From: Streptomyces sp. WM6378
Lineage (GTDB): Bacteria > Actinomycetota > Actinomycetes > Streptomycetales > Streptomycetaceae
Reading direction: 5' to 3'
Assembly (NCBI RefSeq): GCF_001279695.1
Contig: NZ_LGDD01000234.1
Coordinates: 1-64,000, forward strand
DNA: 64,000 nucleotides
Of the stretch, positions 50,930-59,526 are shown piece after piece; the first letter of the stretch is position 1, and each line of letters opens with the position of its first letter. A program made the translations under genes and the position numbers. Under the pieces are notes generated by a model. That model was not told the DNA's origin and did no database searches. It saw only the letters and a program-made list of their open reading frames with translations.

Positions 50930-52493
50930 ATCCCCCGTCCGCACCGAGGAGTTCGACTACGTCGTCGTCGGCGGCGGCACGGCGGGCAACGTGGTCGCGG
51001 CCCGGCTCAGCGAGGACCCGTCGGTCACGGTGTGCGTCCTGGAGGCAGGTCCCTCCGACGTCGGCGACGACAACGTCCTCAAGCTCGACCGCTGGATGGG
51101 CCTGCTCGAATCCGGCTACGACTGGGACTACCCCGTCGAGCCGCAGTCCCACGGCAACAGCTTCATGCGGCACGCCCGCGCCAAGGTGCTCGGCGGCTGC
51201 TCCTCGCACAACTCGTGCATCGCCTTCTGGGCGCCCGCCGAGGACCTCAACGCCTGGGAGGCGGCGGGATGTTCGGGCTGGGGAGCCGCCGACATCTTCC
51301 CGCTGTACCAGCGCCTTGAGACCAACGACGCCCCCGGCGACCACCACGGCCGCAGCGGCCCGGTGAAGATCCGGAACGTCAAGTCGGCCGACCCGTGCGG
51401 CGCGGCCCTTCTGGAGGCGTGCGCCCAACAGGGCATCCCCACCACGCAGTTCAACGACGGCCGGACCGTGATCCGCGGGGCCAACTGGTTCCAGATCAAC
51501 TCGGACGAGAACAACATCCGCCAGTCGTCCTCGGTGGCCTACCTCCACCCCGTGATGGACAAGCGCCCCAACCTCGTCGTGCGCACCGGGGTGCGTGCCA
51601 AGAAGCTCCTCATCGACGCCAACCGCCGCTGCACCGGCGCCGAGTACCTCGACCCGGACCTCATCCACACCCGCACCGTCACCGCGCGGCGCGAGGTCAT
51701 CGTGTCCTGCGGCTCGATCGACACCCCGAAGCTGCTCATGCTGTCCGGCATCGGCCCCGCGGCCCACCTGCGCGAGGTGGGCGTGGACGTCCTGGTCGAC
51801 GCCCCCGGCGTCGGCGAGAACCTCCAGGACCACCCCGAGGGCGTCATCATGTGGGAGGCCAAGCAGCCCATGACGACGGCCTCCACCCAGTGGTGGGAGA
51901 TCGGTATCTTCGCGGACACCGAACCCGGCCTTGAGCGCCCGGACCTGATGTTCCACTACGGCCAGGTGCCGTTCGACATGAACACCGCCCGGTACGGCTA
52001 CCCGACCACCGAGAACGCGTTCTGCCTCACCCCCAACGTGACGCAGGCCAAGTCGCGCGGCACCGTACGCCTTCGCACCCGCGACTACCGCGACAAGCCG
52101 ATGGTCGACCCCCGCTACTTCACGCACGAGCACGACGAGCGGGTCATGACGTACGGCCTGAAGCTGGCCCGCCAGATCGCGGCGCAGCCCGCGCTGAGCG
52201 GCTGGGCGGGCGCCGAGCTGGCCCCGGGCCCGGACGTGCGCACGGACGACGAGCTGCTCGACTACATCCGCAAGACCCACAACACCGTCTACCACCCCGC
52301 CTCGACGGTGAAGATGGGCGCCGACGACGACGCCATGGCGCCCGTGGACGCCCGGCTGCGCGTCAAGGGCATCGACGGACTGCGGGTCTGCGACGGATCG
52401 GTCATGCCGGAGCTCGTCACCGTCAACCCGTGCATCACCACGATGGCGATCGGCGAGAAGTGCGCCGACCTCCTGAAGGCCGACGCGCGCTGA
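50910..52493 (+). CDS. codA: Choline oxidase (GMC oxidoreductase)
   Basis: A 527-residue flavoprotein that oxidises choline to betaine aldehyde and then glycine betaine using O2. The FAD-binding GGGTAG (21-26) and the hallmark GGCSSHNSCIAFWAP (95-109) with His100, the expected FAD-attachment site, match Arthrobacter choline oxidase nearly residue by residue. His462 (VYHPASTVKMG) and Asn506 (VTVNPC) correspond to its catalytic His466 and Asn510, and the WEAKQPM segment to its substrate-cation Glu312. These favour choline oxidase over the membrane choline dehydrogenase BetA. ATG 50910 lies inside the permease gene's end. Confidence 0.93.
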   Translation: MSTQPTESPVRTEEFDYVVVGGGTAGNVVAARLSEDPSVTVCVLEAGPSDVGDDNVLKLDRWMGLLESGYDWDYPVEPQSHGNSFMRHARAKVLGGCSSHNSCIAFWAPAEDLNAWEAAGCSGWGAADIFPLYQRLETNDAPGDHHGRSGPVKIRNVKSADPCGAALLEACAQQGIPTTQFNDGRTVIRGANWFQINSDENNIRQSSSVAYLHPVMDKRPNLVVRTGVRAKKLLIDANRRCTGAEYLDPDLIHTRTVTARREVIVSCGSIDTPKLLMLSGIGPAAHLREVGVDVLVDAPGVGENLQDHPEGVIMWEAKQPMTTASTQWWEIGIFADTEPGLERPDLMFHYGQVPFDMNTARYGYPTTENAFCLTPNVTQAKSRGTVRLRTRDYRDKPMVDPRYFTHEHDERVMTYGLKLARQIAAQPALSGWAGAELAPGPDVRTDDELLDYIRKTHNTVYHPASTVKMGADDDAMAPVDARLRVKGIDGLRVCDGSVMPELVTVNPCITTMAIGEKCADLLKADAR

Positions 52494-52502
52494 CGCCCGC
52501 CG

Positions 52503-52540
52503 ACCGGTTCCGGGCCCCCGCACAGCGGCCCGGAACCGGT
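52503..52540. terminator. Perfect hairpin between codA and Lrp-type gene
   Basis: ACCGGTTCCGGGCC (52503-52516) and GGCCCGGAACCGGT (52527-52540) form a 14-bp perfect stem with a 10-base loop. It separates the convergent choline oxidase and Lrp regulator genes. Confidence 0.78.
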
Positions 52541-52541
52541 C

Positions 52542-53015
52542 CTAGGCCGGTGGCAGCAGGGGCCCGCAGTCCCACTGCTGGAAGATCAGCCGGGTCTCCA
52601 CCCGGGCCACCTCCGGCCGCGAGGTGAACTCGTCCAGGACGAGCCGCTGGAGATCCGCGGTGTCGGCGACGGTCACATGCACCAGGTAGTCGTCCGGGCC
52701 GGTCAGGTGGAACAGCGACCGGGACTCCGGCAGCGCCCTGACCCGTTCCACGAACGGACCGATCAGACCGCGCCGGTGCGGACGCACCTGCACGGAGAGC
52801 AGCGCCTGGAGCCCCCGGCCCAGTTTGGCCGGATCCACGCGCAGCTGATAGCCCAGGATCACCCCGGTCCGCCGCAGCCGCGCGACGCGGTCCAGGCAGG
52901 TGGAGGGCGCCACGCCGACCTCGGCGGCGAGATCGCGGTAGGTCGTGCGGGCATCGTTCTGCAGAAGGCGCAGAATGTGCAGATCCACCGGGTCCAGTAC
53001 GACGGATTCAGCCAT
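52542..53015 (-). CDS. Lrp/AsnC-family transcriptional regulator
   Basis: A 157-residue Lrp-type regulator. The N-terminal helix-turn-helix (about 8-55, DLHILRLLQNDARTTYRDLAAEVGVAPSTCLDRVARLRRTGVI) is followed by the RAM effector-binding domain (about 70-145, LSVQVRPHRR, GPDDYLVHVTVADTADLQ). Such proteins respond to amino acids or related metabolites. It is divergent from the PLP lyase across just 59 bp, so it very likely controls that gene; a role on the convergent choline operon is possible but less direct. Confidence 0.93.
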   Translation of the reverse strand: MAESVVLDPVDLHILRLLQNDARTTYRDLAAEVGVAPSTCLDRVARLRRTGVILGYQLRVDPAKLGRGLQALLSVQVRPHRRGLIGPFVERVRALPESRSLFHLTGPDDYLVHVTVADTADLQRLVLDEFTSRPEVARVETRLIFQQWDCGPLLPPA

Positions 53016-53074
53016 GGCCCGAACGTAACACGGGGTACGGCGCCCGGGGCCCGGTGACTGTTCACAGTGGCCCC

Positions 53075-54283
53075 ATGGACGCCGACACCACACCTGTGGA
53101 CGCCTCAACCGTGGACACCCTCGCCGTGCACGCGGGCCGCGAAGACCTCGCCGCCCTCGGCCTGCACGCCCCGCCGATCGACCTGTCGACCACCTACCCC
53201 TCGTACGACAGCCGGGGCGAAGCGGCCAGGATCGACGCCTTCGCCGCCACCGGCGAGGCACCCGAGGGCCCGCCGGTCTACGGCCGGCTCGGCAACCCGA
53301 CCGTCGCCCGCTTCGAGACGGCCCTGGCCCGCCTGGAGGACACCGAGGCGGCCGTCGCCTTCGCCAGCGGCATGGCGGCCCTGTCGGCCGTGCTGCTCGC
53401 CCAGCACGCCACGGGCCTGCGCCACGTCGTCGCCGTGCGCCCCCTGTACGGCTGCAGCGACCACCTCCTGACCGCCGGGCTGCTCGGCAGCGAGGTCACC
53501 TGGACCGACCCGGCGGGCGTCGCGGACGCGATCCGTCCCGACACCGCCCTGGTCATGGTGGAGACCCCGGCCAACCCGACCCTGGCCGAGGTCGACCTGA
53601 AGGCGCTCGCCGAGGCCTGTGGCACGGTGCCGCTGCTCGTCGACAACACCTTCGCGACCCCGGTGCTCCAGCGCCCCGCACACAGCGGCGCCCGCCTCGT
53701 CCTGCACAGCGCGACCAAATACCTCGGCGGCCACGGGGACGTGCTCGGCGGGGTCGTCGCCTGCGACGAGGCCTTCGCCCGCAGACTGCGCCAGATCCGC
53801 TTCGCCACCGGCGGCGTCCTGCACCCGCTCGCCGGCTACCTGCTGCTGCGGGGCCTCGCCACCCTGCCCGTCCGGGTGCGCGCCGCCTCGGCGACCGCCG
53901 CCGAACTCGCGGCCCGCCTGGCCGCCGACCCGCGCGTGCTGCGCGTCCACTACCCGAAGGTGGGCGGCGCCATGGTGGCCTTCGAGACGCTCACCGACCC
54001 GCACGACGTGATCGCCCGGGTCCGCCTGATCACCCCGGCCGTCAGCCTCGGCAGCGTCGACTCCCTCATCCAGCACCCGGCGTCGATCAGCCACCGCATC
54101 GTGCCCGAGGACGACCGCGCCTCCTCCGGCGTCAGCGACCGGCTGCTGCGCATGTCGGTCGGCCTGGAGGACGTCGAGGACCTGTGGCGCGACCTCGACC
54201 GGGCACTGGGATCCGACTTCTCAACTCTGGCCGTGCGTACGGGAGTTCACGCCACCGAGGAGACTCGGCTCGCCGACGCCTGA
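53075..54283 (+). CDS. Cys/Met-metabolism PLP enzyme (cystathionine/methionine gamma-lyase-like)
   Basis: A 402-residue gamma-family PLP enzyme. PLP-binding Lys215 lies in SATKYLGGHGD, with Tyr69 and Arg71 (VYGRLGNPT) and the active-site SGMAALSAV helix. Such enzymes cleave cystathionine, methionine or O-acyl-homoserine. ATG 53075 gives a length normal for the family; a GTG at 53054 lies in the divergent promoter and is less likely. The adjacent divergent Lrp regulator resembles pairs in which it senses the amino acid substrate. Confidence 0.92.
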   Translation: MDADTTPVDASTVDTLAVHAGREDLAALGLHAPPIDLSTTYPSYDSRGEAARIDAFAATGEAPEGPPVYGRLGNPTVARFETALARLEDTEAAVAFASGMAALSAVLLAQHATGLRHVVAVRPLYGCSDHLLTAGLLGSEVTWTDPAGVADAIRPDTALVMVETPANPTLAEVDLKALAEACGTVPLLVDNTFATPVLQRPAHSGARLVLHSATKYLGGHGDVLGGVVACDEAFARRLRQIRFATGGVLHPLAGYLLLRGLATLPVRVRAASATAAELAARLAADPRVLRVHYPKVGGAMVAFETLTDPHDVIARVRLITPAVSLGSVDSLIQHPASISHRIVPEDDRASSGVSDRLLRMSVGLEDVEDLWRDLDRALGSDFSTLAVRTGVHATEETRLADA

Positions 54284-54307
54284 GCGGACGGACCGGGCGA
54301 AGGGGCC

Positions 54308-54796
54308 TCAGCGGGACGTCTTGTTCCGGGTGAACTCGTCCTTGCTGCCGAAGCCGTTCCAACTGACCTCCAGGGTGGAGCCGTTGAGCCTGGCCGTGCC
54401 CTTGGTGCGGGTCGTGTTGCCGTCCGGGCACTTGAGGAGCAGCGTCGCCGTACCGGCGGCGCTGCTCGCCGTTCCGTTGCACAGGTGCTCGCCGAGTACG
54501 GACGCGTTCTTTCCCTTGATGACGAGGGCGACGGGCTTGCCCTGGGTGACGGCCACCCAGTCGCCGTCGATACCGCCGGCCGCCGGTGAGGTGCCATGTC
54601 CCTTGCCCTGAGCGGGAGTTGAGGGGATGCCCGGACCGCCGGGCGTCTTGGCGGGGGAACTGCTCGCCGCCGGAGCCCTGCCCGACGACGGCTTGTCGGA
54701 GGCCTTGTCCGAGCCGCCGCTGCTGCACCCCGAGGCGAGAAGGACGCCGGCGAGCCCCACGGAGGCGAGGCCGGTGGTACGCAAGAACCTGTGCAC
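54308..54796 (-). CDS. Secreted lipoprotein, unknown function
   Basis: A 162-residue lipoprotein. The lipobox LLASGC places the acylated Cys at about residue 24, after a hydrophobic signal. A Ser/Pro/Gly-rich linker (about 25-75) leads to a domain with strand-like segments (DWVAVTQGKPVALVIKG, ATLLLKCPDG, TLEVSWNGFG) and two cysteines, reminiscent of small beta-barrel wall proteins. Function unknown. Convergent with the PLP lyase gene, 24 bp between stops. Confidence 0.82.
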   Translation of the reverse strand: MHRFLRTTGLASVGLAGVLLASGCSSGGSDKASDKPSSGRAPAASSSPAKTPGGPGIPSTPAQGKGHGTSPAAGGIDGDWVAVTQGKPVALVIKGKNASVLGEHLCNGTASSAAGTATLLLKCPDGNTTRTKGTARLNGSTLEVSWNGFGSKDEFTRNKTSR

Positions 54797-54944
54797 TGCT
54801 GATCGTCCCCCTGCGAGCGATTTCCGGACGTGTCAAGCTACCAGCCGCCCGTCCCGCGTACGTGAACTTCTTCCGTACCTGAACTCTTGACGGGCCCGCC
54901 AGGGGCTCCTAACTTCACACCTTGAAGAAAGCCGTGAACCCCTC

Positions 54945-54960
54945 GCGTCACTCGTGACGC
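54945..54960. promoter_or_regulatory. 16-bp dyad upstream of beta-helix protein gene
   Basis: GCGTCACTCGTGACGC is a perfect 7-bp inverted repeat around a TC centre, 74 bp upstream of the ATG. It lies in a divergent spacer with the lipoprotein gene. Candidate operator. Confidence 0.4.
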
Positions 54961-55033
54961 CCTCCCCGCACCTCGTAACTCCTCCCGTACACCCCCCACT
55001 TACTCCGTGCACCCCGCGGTACAGGATGGACGT

Positions 55034-57253
55034 ATGAGAACTTCCGGATCCCCCACCCGGCCCCCGCACGCCAGAACCCGGACCACCCCGCTGCTCGCCC
55101 TCGGCGCCCTGCTCGCCTCCTTCGTGTCCGCGACCGCCCTCGCCCCCACCGCGCAGGCCGCCGCGCTGCCCACGGGCTGGGTCACGGTGGCCGCCAGGCA
55201 CAGCGGCAAGTGCGTGGACGCGGCCGCGGCGGGCACCGCCGACGGCACGGCCGTCCAGCAGTACGCCTGCAACGCGAGCGCCGCACAGCAGTGGCGGTTC
55301 GAGCCGACCGGCGACGGCTATGTGCGCGTCGACAACCGCAACGACGCGAGCAAGGCGTGGGACGTCACGGACGTCTCGACCGCCGACTCGGCTCCGGTCC
55401 AGCTGTGGTCGTACAGCGGCGGCGCCAACCAGCAGTGGCTGCCGGTCCAAGAGGCGGGCGGCGCTTACCACTTCGTCAACCGCAACAGCGGCAAGTGCCT
55501 GGACGTGCCGGGCGCCTCGACGGCGGACGGCGCCCGCATCCAGCAGTACGCCTGCAACGGCACCGCGGCCCAGTCCTTCAGCCTGGACGCCTCGGGCGAC
55601 CCCCAACCACCCGCCGGGACACCGGACTTCGGGCCGAACGTCACGGTCTTCGACCCGTCGATGTCCGCCTCCACCATCCAGGGCCGGCTCAACCAGGTCT
55701 TCGCCCAGCAGGAGAAGAACCAGTTCGGCGCGCAGCGCTACGCCCTGCTCTTCAAGCCCGGCACGTACTCTGCCGACGCCAACGTGGGCTTCTACACCCA
55801 GGTCGCAGGTCTCGGACTCTCCCCGGACGACGTCACCATCAACGGAGCCGTGCACGCCGAAGCCGACTGGTTCCAGGGCAACGCCACCCAGAACTTCTGG
55901 CGCTCCGCCGAGAACCTGTCGGTCAACCCCACGGGCGGCAGCGACCGTTGGGCCGTCTCGCAGGCAGCGCCGTACCGCCGCATGCACGTGCGCGGTGACC
56001 TCCAGCTCGACGACGGCGGCTGGTCCAGCGGCGGGTTCATCGCCGACTCGAAGATCGACGGACAGGTGCGGTCGGGCTCGCAGCAGCAGTGGCTCTCGCG
56101 CGACAGCCAGTGGGGCAGCTGGAACGGCGCCAACTGGAACATGGTGTTCGTCGGCGACGTCAACGCCCCCGCCAACAGCTTTCCCAACCCGCCGTACACC
56201 ACGGTCGCGCAGTCACCCGTGACCCGCGAGAAGCCCTTCCTGTACGTGGACGGCGCCGGCGCGTACAAGGTGTTCGTGCCCGCCCTGCGGACCAACACCC
56301 AGGGCACGACCTGGGCGGGCGGCAACCAGCCCGGCGGCTCGCTCGGCATCGACACCTTCTTCATAGTGAAGCCGGGCGCCACCGCCGGTGACATCAACCA
56401 GGCACTCGCCCAGGGCAAGAACCTGCTGGTCACACCCGGTGTCTACCACCTCGACCAGACCCTCGACGTAACCCGGCCCGACACCGTCGTGCTCGGCCTC
56501 GGACTCGCCACCCTCGTCCCCGACAACGGCATCACCGCGATGGACGTGGCCGACGTGGACGGCGTGAACGTGGCCGGCCTGCTCATCGACGCGGGCACCA
56601 CCAACTCGGGGACGCTGATGCGGGTCGGCCCGAGCGGCGCGACCGCCCGGCACAGCGCCGACCCGACCTCGCTGCACGACGTGTTCTTCCGCATCGGCGG
56701 CGCAGGCGTCGGCAAGGCGACACAGAGCCTCGTCGTCAACAGTGCGGACGTCATCGGCGACCACATGTGGCTGTGGCGGGCCGACCACGGCAGCGGCGTC
56801 GGCTGGACCAGCAACACCGCCGCCAACGGCCTGATCGTGAACGGTGACAACGTCACCATGTACGGCCTGTTCGTCGAGCATTACCAGCAGCACCAGGTCC
56901 TCTGGAACGGGAACGGCGGCCGCACCTACTTCTTCCAGAACGAGATGCCGTACGACCCGCCCGGCCAGGGCTCCTGGATGAACGGCTCGACGCGCGGCTA
57001 CGACGCGTACAAGGTGGCGGGCAATGTGACCAGCCACGAGGCCTGGGGGCTCGGCAGCTACTGCTACTTCAGCGCCGACCCCTCGGTGGTCGCCGACCGG
57101 GCCTTCGAGGCGCCCAACGCGTCCGGGATCCGCTTCCACGACATGGTGACGGTGTCCCTCGGCGGCACCGGAACCATCGGCCATGTCATCAACAACAGCG
57201 GGGGACCCTCCAACTCCGCGAGCAATGTGGCCGACCTGGTCTCGGGACCGTAG
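55034..57253 (+). CDS. Secreted ricin-lectin and parallel beta-helix protein
   Basis: A 739-residue secreted protein. A twin-Arg-free signal peptide (about 1-41) is followed by a ricin-type beta-trefoil (about 45-190) with repeated Q-Q-W motifs, then a long domain (about 205-739) of short strand repeats (DTVVLGLGLATLVPDNG, GVNVAGLLIDAGT, NVTMYGLFVEHY) typical of a right-handed beta-helix. This architecture occurs in Streptomyces proteins often annotated misleadingly as adenylyl cyclase; polysaccharide lyase or glucanase-like activity is the more plausible role, but no catalytic residues can be named. AGGATGGA precedes the ATG. Confidence 0.8.
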   Translation: MRTSGSPTRPPHARTRTTPLLALGALLASFVSATALAPTAQAAALPTGWVTVAARHSGKCVDAAAAGTADGTAVQQYACNASAAQQWRFEPTGDGYVRVDNRNDASKAWDVTDVSTADSAPVQLWSYSGGANQQWLPVQEAGGAYHFVNRNSGKCLDVPGASTADGARIQQYACNGTAAQSFSLDASGDPQPPAGTPDFGPNVTVFDPSMSASTIQGRLNQVFAQQEKNQFGAQRYALLFKPGTYSADANVGFYTQVAGLGLSPDDVTINGAVHAEADWFQGNATQNFWRSAENLSVNPTGGSDRWAVSQAAPYRRMHVRGDLQLDDGGWSSGGFIADSKIDGQVRSGSQQQWLSRDSQWGSWNGANWNMVFVGDVNAPANSFPNPPYTTVAQSPVTREKPFLYVDGAGAYKVFVPALRTNTQGTTWAGGNQPGGSLGIDTFFIVKPGATAGDINQALAQGKNLLVTPGVYHLDQTLDVTRPDTVVLGLGLATLVPDNGITAMDVADVDGVNVAGLLIDAGTTNSGTLMRVGPSGATARHSADPTSLHDVFFRIGGAGVGKATQSLVVNSADVIGDHMWLWRADHGSGVGWTSNTAANGLIVNGDNVTMYGLFVEHYQQHQVLWNGNGGRTYFFQNEMPYDPPGQGSWMNGSTRGYDAYKVAGNVTSHEAWGLGSYCYFSADPSVVADRAFEAPNASGIRFHDMVTVSLGGTGTIGHVINNSGGPSNSASNVADLVSGP

Positions 57254-57262
57254 CGGCCCCGG

Positions 57263-57649
57263 TCAGGAGTCGAGGGTGATCCGGACGGCCACCGTGCCGC
57301 TCGTGCCGCGCCGCAGCCGGCTGCCGAGCAGGGTGAGCCGTCCGAGCACCCCGTACTTGCGGCGCAGCAGCGCCCGGCAGGCGTCGGTGGCGGCCGCGTC
57401 GCAGATCACGGCCGTCGCCGGGTGCTGCTCGCCGGTGGGGTTGCCGCGCACGTCGCAGGGCCCGGCGAGCACCTCGGGCCGGTTGCGGATGCGCTTGACC
57501 TTCCAGGAGTCGCTCACCGTCCAGATGACCAGGGCGTCGCCGTCCCGGACGACCCACACCGGGGTGGCGACGGCCGTGCCGTCCTTCTTGTAGCTCGTGA
57601 CGAGCAGGTACTTACCGGCGCCGAGCCGGTCCAGCACGTCGGAAGTCAT
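57263..57649 (-). CDS. PPOX-class F420-dependent oxidoreductase (FDOR-B-like)
   Basis: A 128-residue split-barrel flavin/F420-binding protein. The start MTSDVLDRLGAGKYLLVTSYKKDGTAVATPVWVV and the DALVIWTVSDSWKVKRIRNRPEV strand-helix are the signature of the pyridoxamine-phosphate-oxidase-like F420 family. Small FDOR-B proteins reduce diverse substrates with F420H2 in actinobacteria. It converges on the beta-helix gene (9 bp between stops) and is divergent from the O-methyltransferase gene across a 273-bp spacer rich in dyads. Confidence 0.88.
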   Translation of the reverse strand: MTSDVLDRLGAGKYLLVTSYKKDGTAVATPVWVVRDGDALVIWTVSDSWKVKRIRNRPEVLAGPCDVRGNPTGEQHPATAVICDAAATDACRALLRRKYGVLGRLTLLGSRLRRGTSGTVAVRITLDS

Positions 57650-57719
57650 GACGCCATCCTCAAGGTCGGCGAAGCGAAGCGGGTGGGAGGCCTTTGTAGC
57701 AGGTGAGTGCCTGTCCCCT

Positions 57720-57758
57720 GGTGAGACACCCGGCTCCTCGTCCCGGTGGGACACCCGG
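57720..57758. promoter_or_regulatory. Two GGTG-N3-CACCCGG repeats in divergent promoter
   Basis: GGTGAGACACCCGG (57720-57733) and GGTGGGACACCCGG (57745-57758) are 14-bp copies 25 bp apart. Each contains the inverted repeat GGTG-N3-CACC. A degenerate third copy begins at 57702. They lie 70-110 bp upstream of the F420-type gene. Confidence 0.4.
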
Positions 57759-57874
57759 GCGCGCGGCCGCCCGCCCGGCGCGCGCGGCCCTTGTCCGGAA
57801 GCCGACTTGACGCCCCTCGCGACCCGGCGAACCCGCACCGGGGTGCGGGGCGCACTGCGAGGATGGGAAGGCAC

Positions 57875-57894
57875 GCCTTTGTGGTGACAAAGGC
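57875..57894. promoter_or_regulatory. Perfect 8-bp inverted repeat near methyltransferase start
   Basis: GCCTTTGT-GGTG-ACAAAGGC is a perfect dyad 29 bp before the GTG start of the O-methyltransferase. The position overlaps the expected promoter or 5' leader. A half-like CCTTTGT occurs at 57691. Confidence 0.5.
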
Positions 57895-57922
57895 AAATCT
57901 CCCGTGACGACAGGAGCGGACC

Positions 57923-58957
57923 GTGGCGACCAGTCCGGACAGCCCGATCGACCCCACCGACCCCTTCAACCCCTCACCGCTCAATCGGCTGCTGTTCGGC
58001 CAGGTGTACTCGGCTGCGGTCCGGGCCGTGGCGGTGCACCGCATCGCCGACCAACTGGCCGACGGTCCCCGCACCGTCGAGGATCTCGCCGCGAGCGCCG
58101 CTCTGCACGCCGATTCCCTGCGGCGCGTGCTGCGTCTGCTCGCGATGCACGGGCTCTTCAGCCAGGACGAGAAGGGCGCCTTCGCGCTGACCGATTCGGG
58201 CGCTGCGCTGCGCACGGACGTGCCCGGCTCGCAGCACGCGGCCGCCATGCTGATCACCGACGAGATGTTCAGCCGGTCCGCAGCCGGAATTCAGGACACT
58301 TTGCGCACCGGAAAGACGCCTTTCGAAGCGGCCTACGGGGTGCCGTTCTTCACCCACCTCGCGGGCTCGCCCGCCGAAGGGGAGCTGTTCGACGCCGGGA
58401 TGGCCTCGATGTCCGGCCGGGTCGACGAACTCGTCGCGGAGAGCTACGCGTTCCCCGGCAGCGGAACCGTGGTCGACGTGGCCGGTGGCCGGGGCGGATT
58501 GCTGCGCGCGGTGCTCAGCCGCGAACCCGCCCTGACCGGCGTGCTCTTCGACCAGCCGAACACCGTGTCCGACCACCTGCTCGACACCGAAGAGGTGCGC
58601 GGACGCTGGAGCGTGGCGGGCGGCGATTTCTTCTCGGAGGTACCGGCCGGCGGCGACCTCTACTTGCTCAAGCACATCCTGCACGACTGGAACGACGAGG
58701 ACTGCCTGCGCATTCTCGGCGCGATCCGCCGGGCCGCCGCCCCGGGCAAGCGGCTCCTCGTGGTCGACGCGGTGCTGCCTGACAACGGTGACGCACACCC
58801 CGCCGTGGAGCTGGACATCATCATGCTGATGCTGGTGAAGGGACGGGAGCGGACGGCTACGGAGTTCGAGAACCTGCTCACCCGGTCCGGATTCAAGCTG
58901 AACCGCATCCTGCCGACCCCGTCGCTGCCGTCGATCATCGAGGCCGAAGCGGTGTGA
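57923..58957 (+). CDS. SAM-dependent O-methyltransferase
   Basis: A 344-residue enzyme of the acetylserotonin/caffeate O-methyltransferase group. The N-terminal dimerisation region (about 15-100) is a winged helix. The SAM-binding core reads VVDVAGGRGGLL (about 178-189), with GDFF and a DLYLLKHILHDWNDEDC segment containing the catalytic His, and DAVLPDNGD. Such enzymes methylate phenolic hydroxyls in secondary metabolism. GTG 57923 follows CAGGAG. It stands alone, without nearby biosynthetic partners. Confidence 0.92.
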   Translation: MATSPDSPIDPTDPFNPSPLNRLLFGQVYSAAVRAVAVHRIADQLADGPRTVEDLAASAALHADSLRRVLRLLAMHGLFSQDEKGAFALTDSGAALRTDVPGSQHAAAMLITDEMFSRSAAGIQDTLRTGKTPFEAAYGVPFFTHLAGSPAEGELFDAGMASMSGRVDELVAESYAFPGSGTVVDVAGGRGGLLRAVLSREPALTGVLFDQPNTVSDHLLDTEEVRGRWSVAGGDFFSEVPAGGDLYLLKHILHDWNDEDCLRILGAIRRAAAPGKRLLVVDAVLPDNGDAHPAVELDIIMLMLVKGRERTATEFENLLTRSGFKLNRILPTPSLPSIIEAEAV

Positions 58958-58978
58958 ACGGACTCGGCCGACCGGTCC

Positions 58979-59482
58979 TCAGAAGGCCGTCGCCAGGTTG
59001 CGTACGAAGAGGGCGACGACGCCGATGACGGCGAGGATGATCATCCAGGACACGAAGCCGGTGTGCCGACTCCTGCGCACCGGCTTCGGGGACCGCTTGG
59101 CCGCCTTGGCCTTCTTCGGTCTGCCGCGTCTTGGACGCTCGCTCATCGGCGCGGGCCCAGCCGCGGTGTCGGCGAGCAACCTCCGGCAGACGGCGGCGAG
59201 TTCACTCGTGCCCTCGGTGAGAGTGGCCACCGCCTCGGAGCGCGCAGGGGCGGTGGTGCCCCCGTCGAGGATCCGGCCCGCGCGGACAAGGACCTGGTCC
59301 TGGCCGCCGGTGGGGGAGAGGCTGATCCAGCGCTCCACGTGGGCCCCGCGGATGACCACGGTGCCCGACCGCTCGCGGTACAGGGTGTGCTCCCGCCACA
59401 GCAGCGCGGCCAACTCGCCTGCGATGTCCCGTAGTTGCGCGCTCACGCTTCCCCCGTCGTCCCCGGACAATCGAACAAGCAT
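58979..59482 (-). CDS. Single-pass membrane protein, unknown function
   Basis: A 167-residue protein. The N-terminal part (1-100) is a mixed alpha/beta cytoplasmic domain; the middle is a basic Pro/Lys/Arg stretch (RPRRGRPKKAKAAKRSPKPVRRSR, about 115-138 region), ending in one membrane segment (about 144-162). This topology resembles other Streptomyces membrane-tethered regulators. The start is uncertain: GTG 59446 is near a GGGGGAAG, but its spacing is one base. No function assigned. Convergent with the methyltransferase, 21 bp apart. Confidence 0.65.
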   Translation of the reverse strand: MLVRLSGDDGGSVSAQLRDIAGELAALLWREHTLYRERSGTVVIRGAHVERWISLSPTGGQDQVLVRAGRILDGGTTAPARSEAVATLTEGTSELAAVCRRLLADTAAGPAPMSERPRRGRPKKAKAAKRSPKPVRRSRHTGFVSWMIILAVIGVVALFVRNLATAF

Positions 59483-59526
59483 GGCACTCTAGCGGCAGCC
59501 GGTGCGCCTCGCGAACCGGCCCCGCC

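Noticed and set aside
50910..52493. Choline dehydrogenase BetA as the assignment
   Set aside because: The CSSHNSCIAFW flavin-attachment region and catalytic residues match choline oxidase, not the membrane dehydrogenase.
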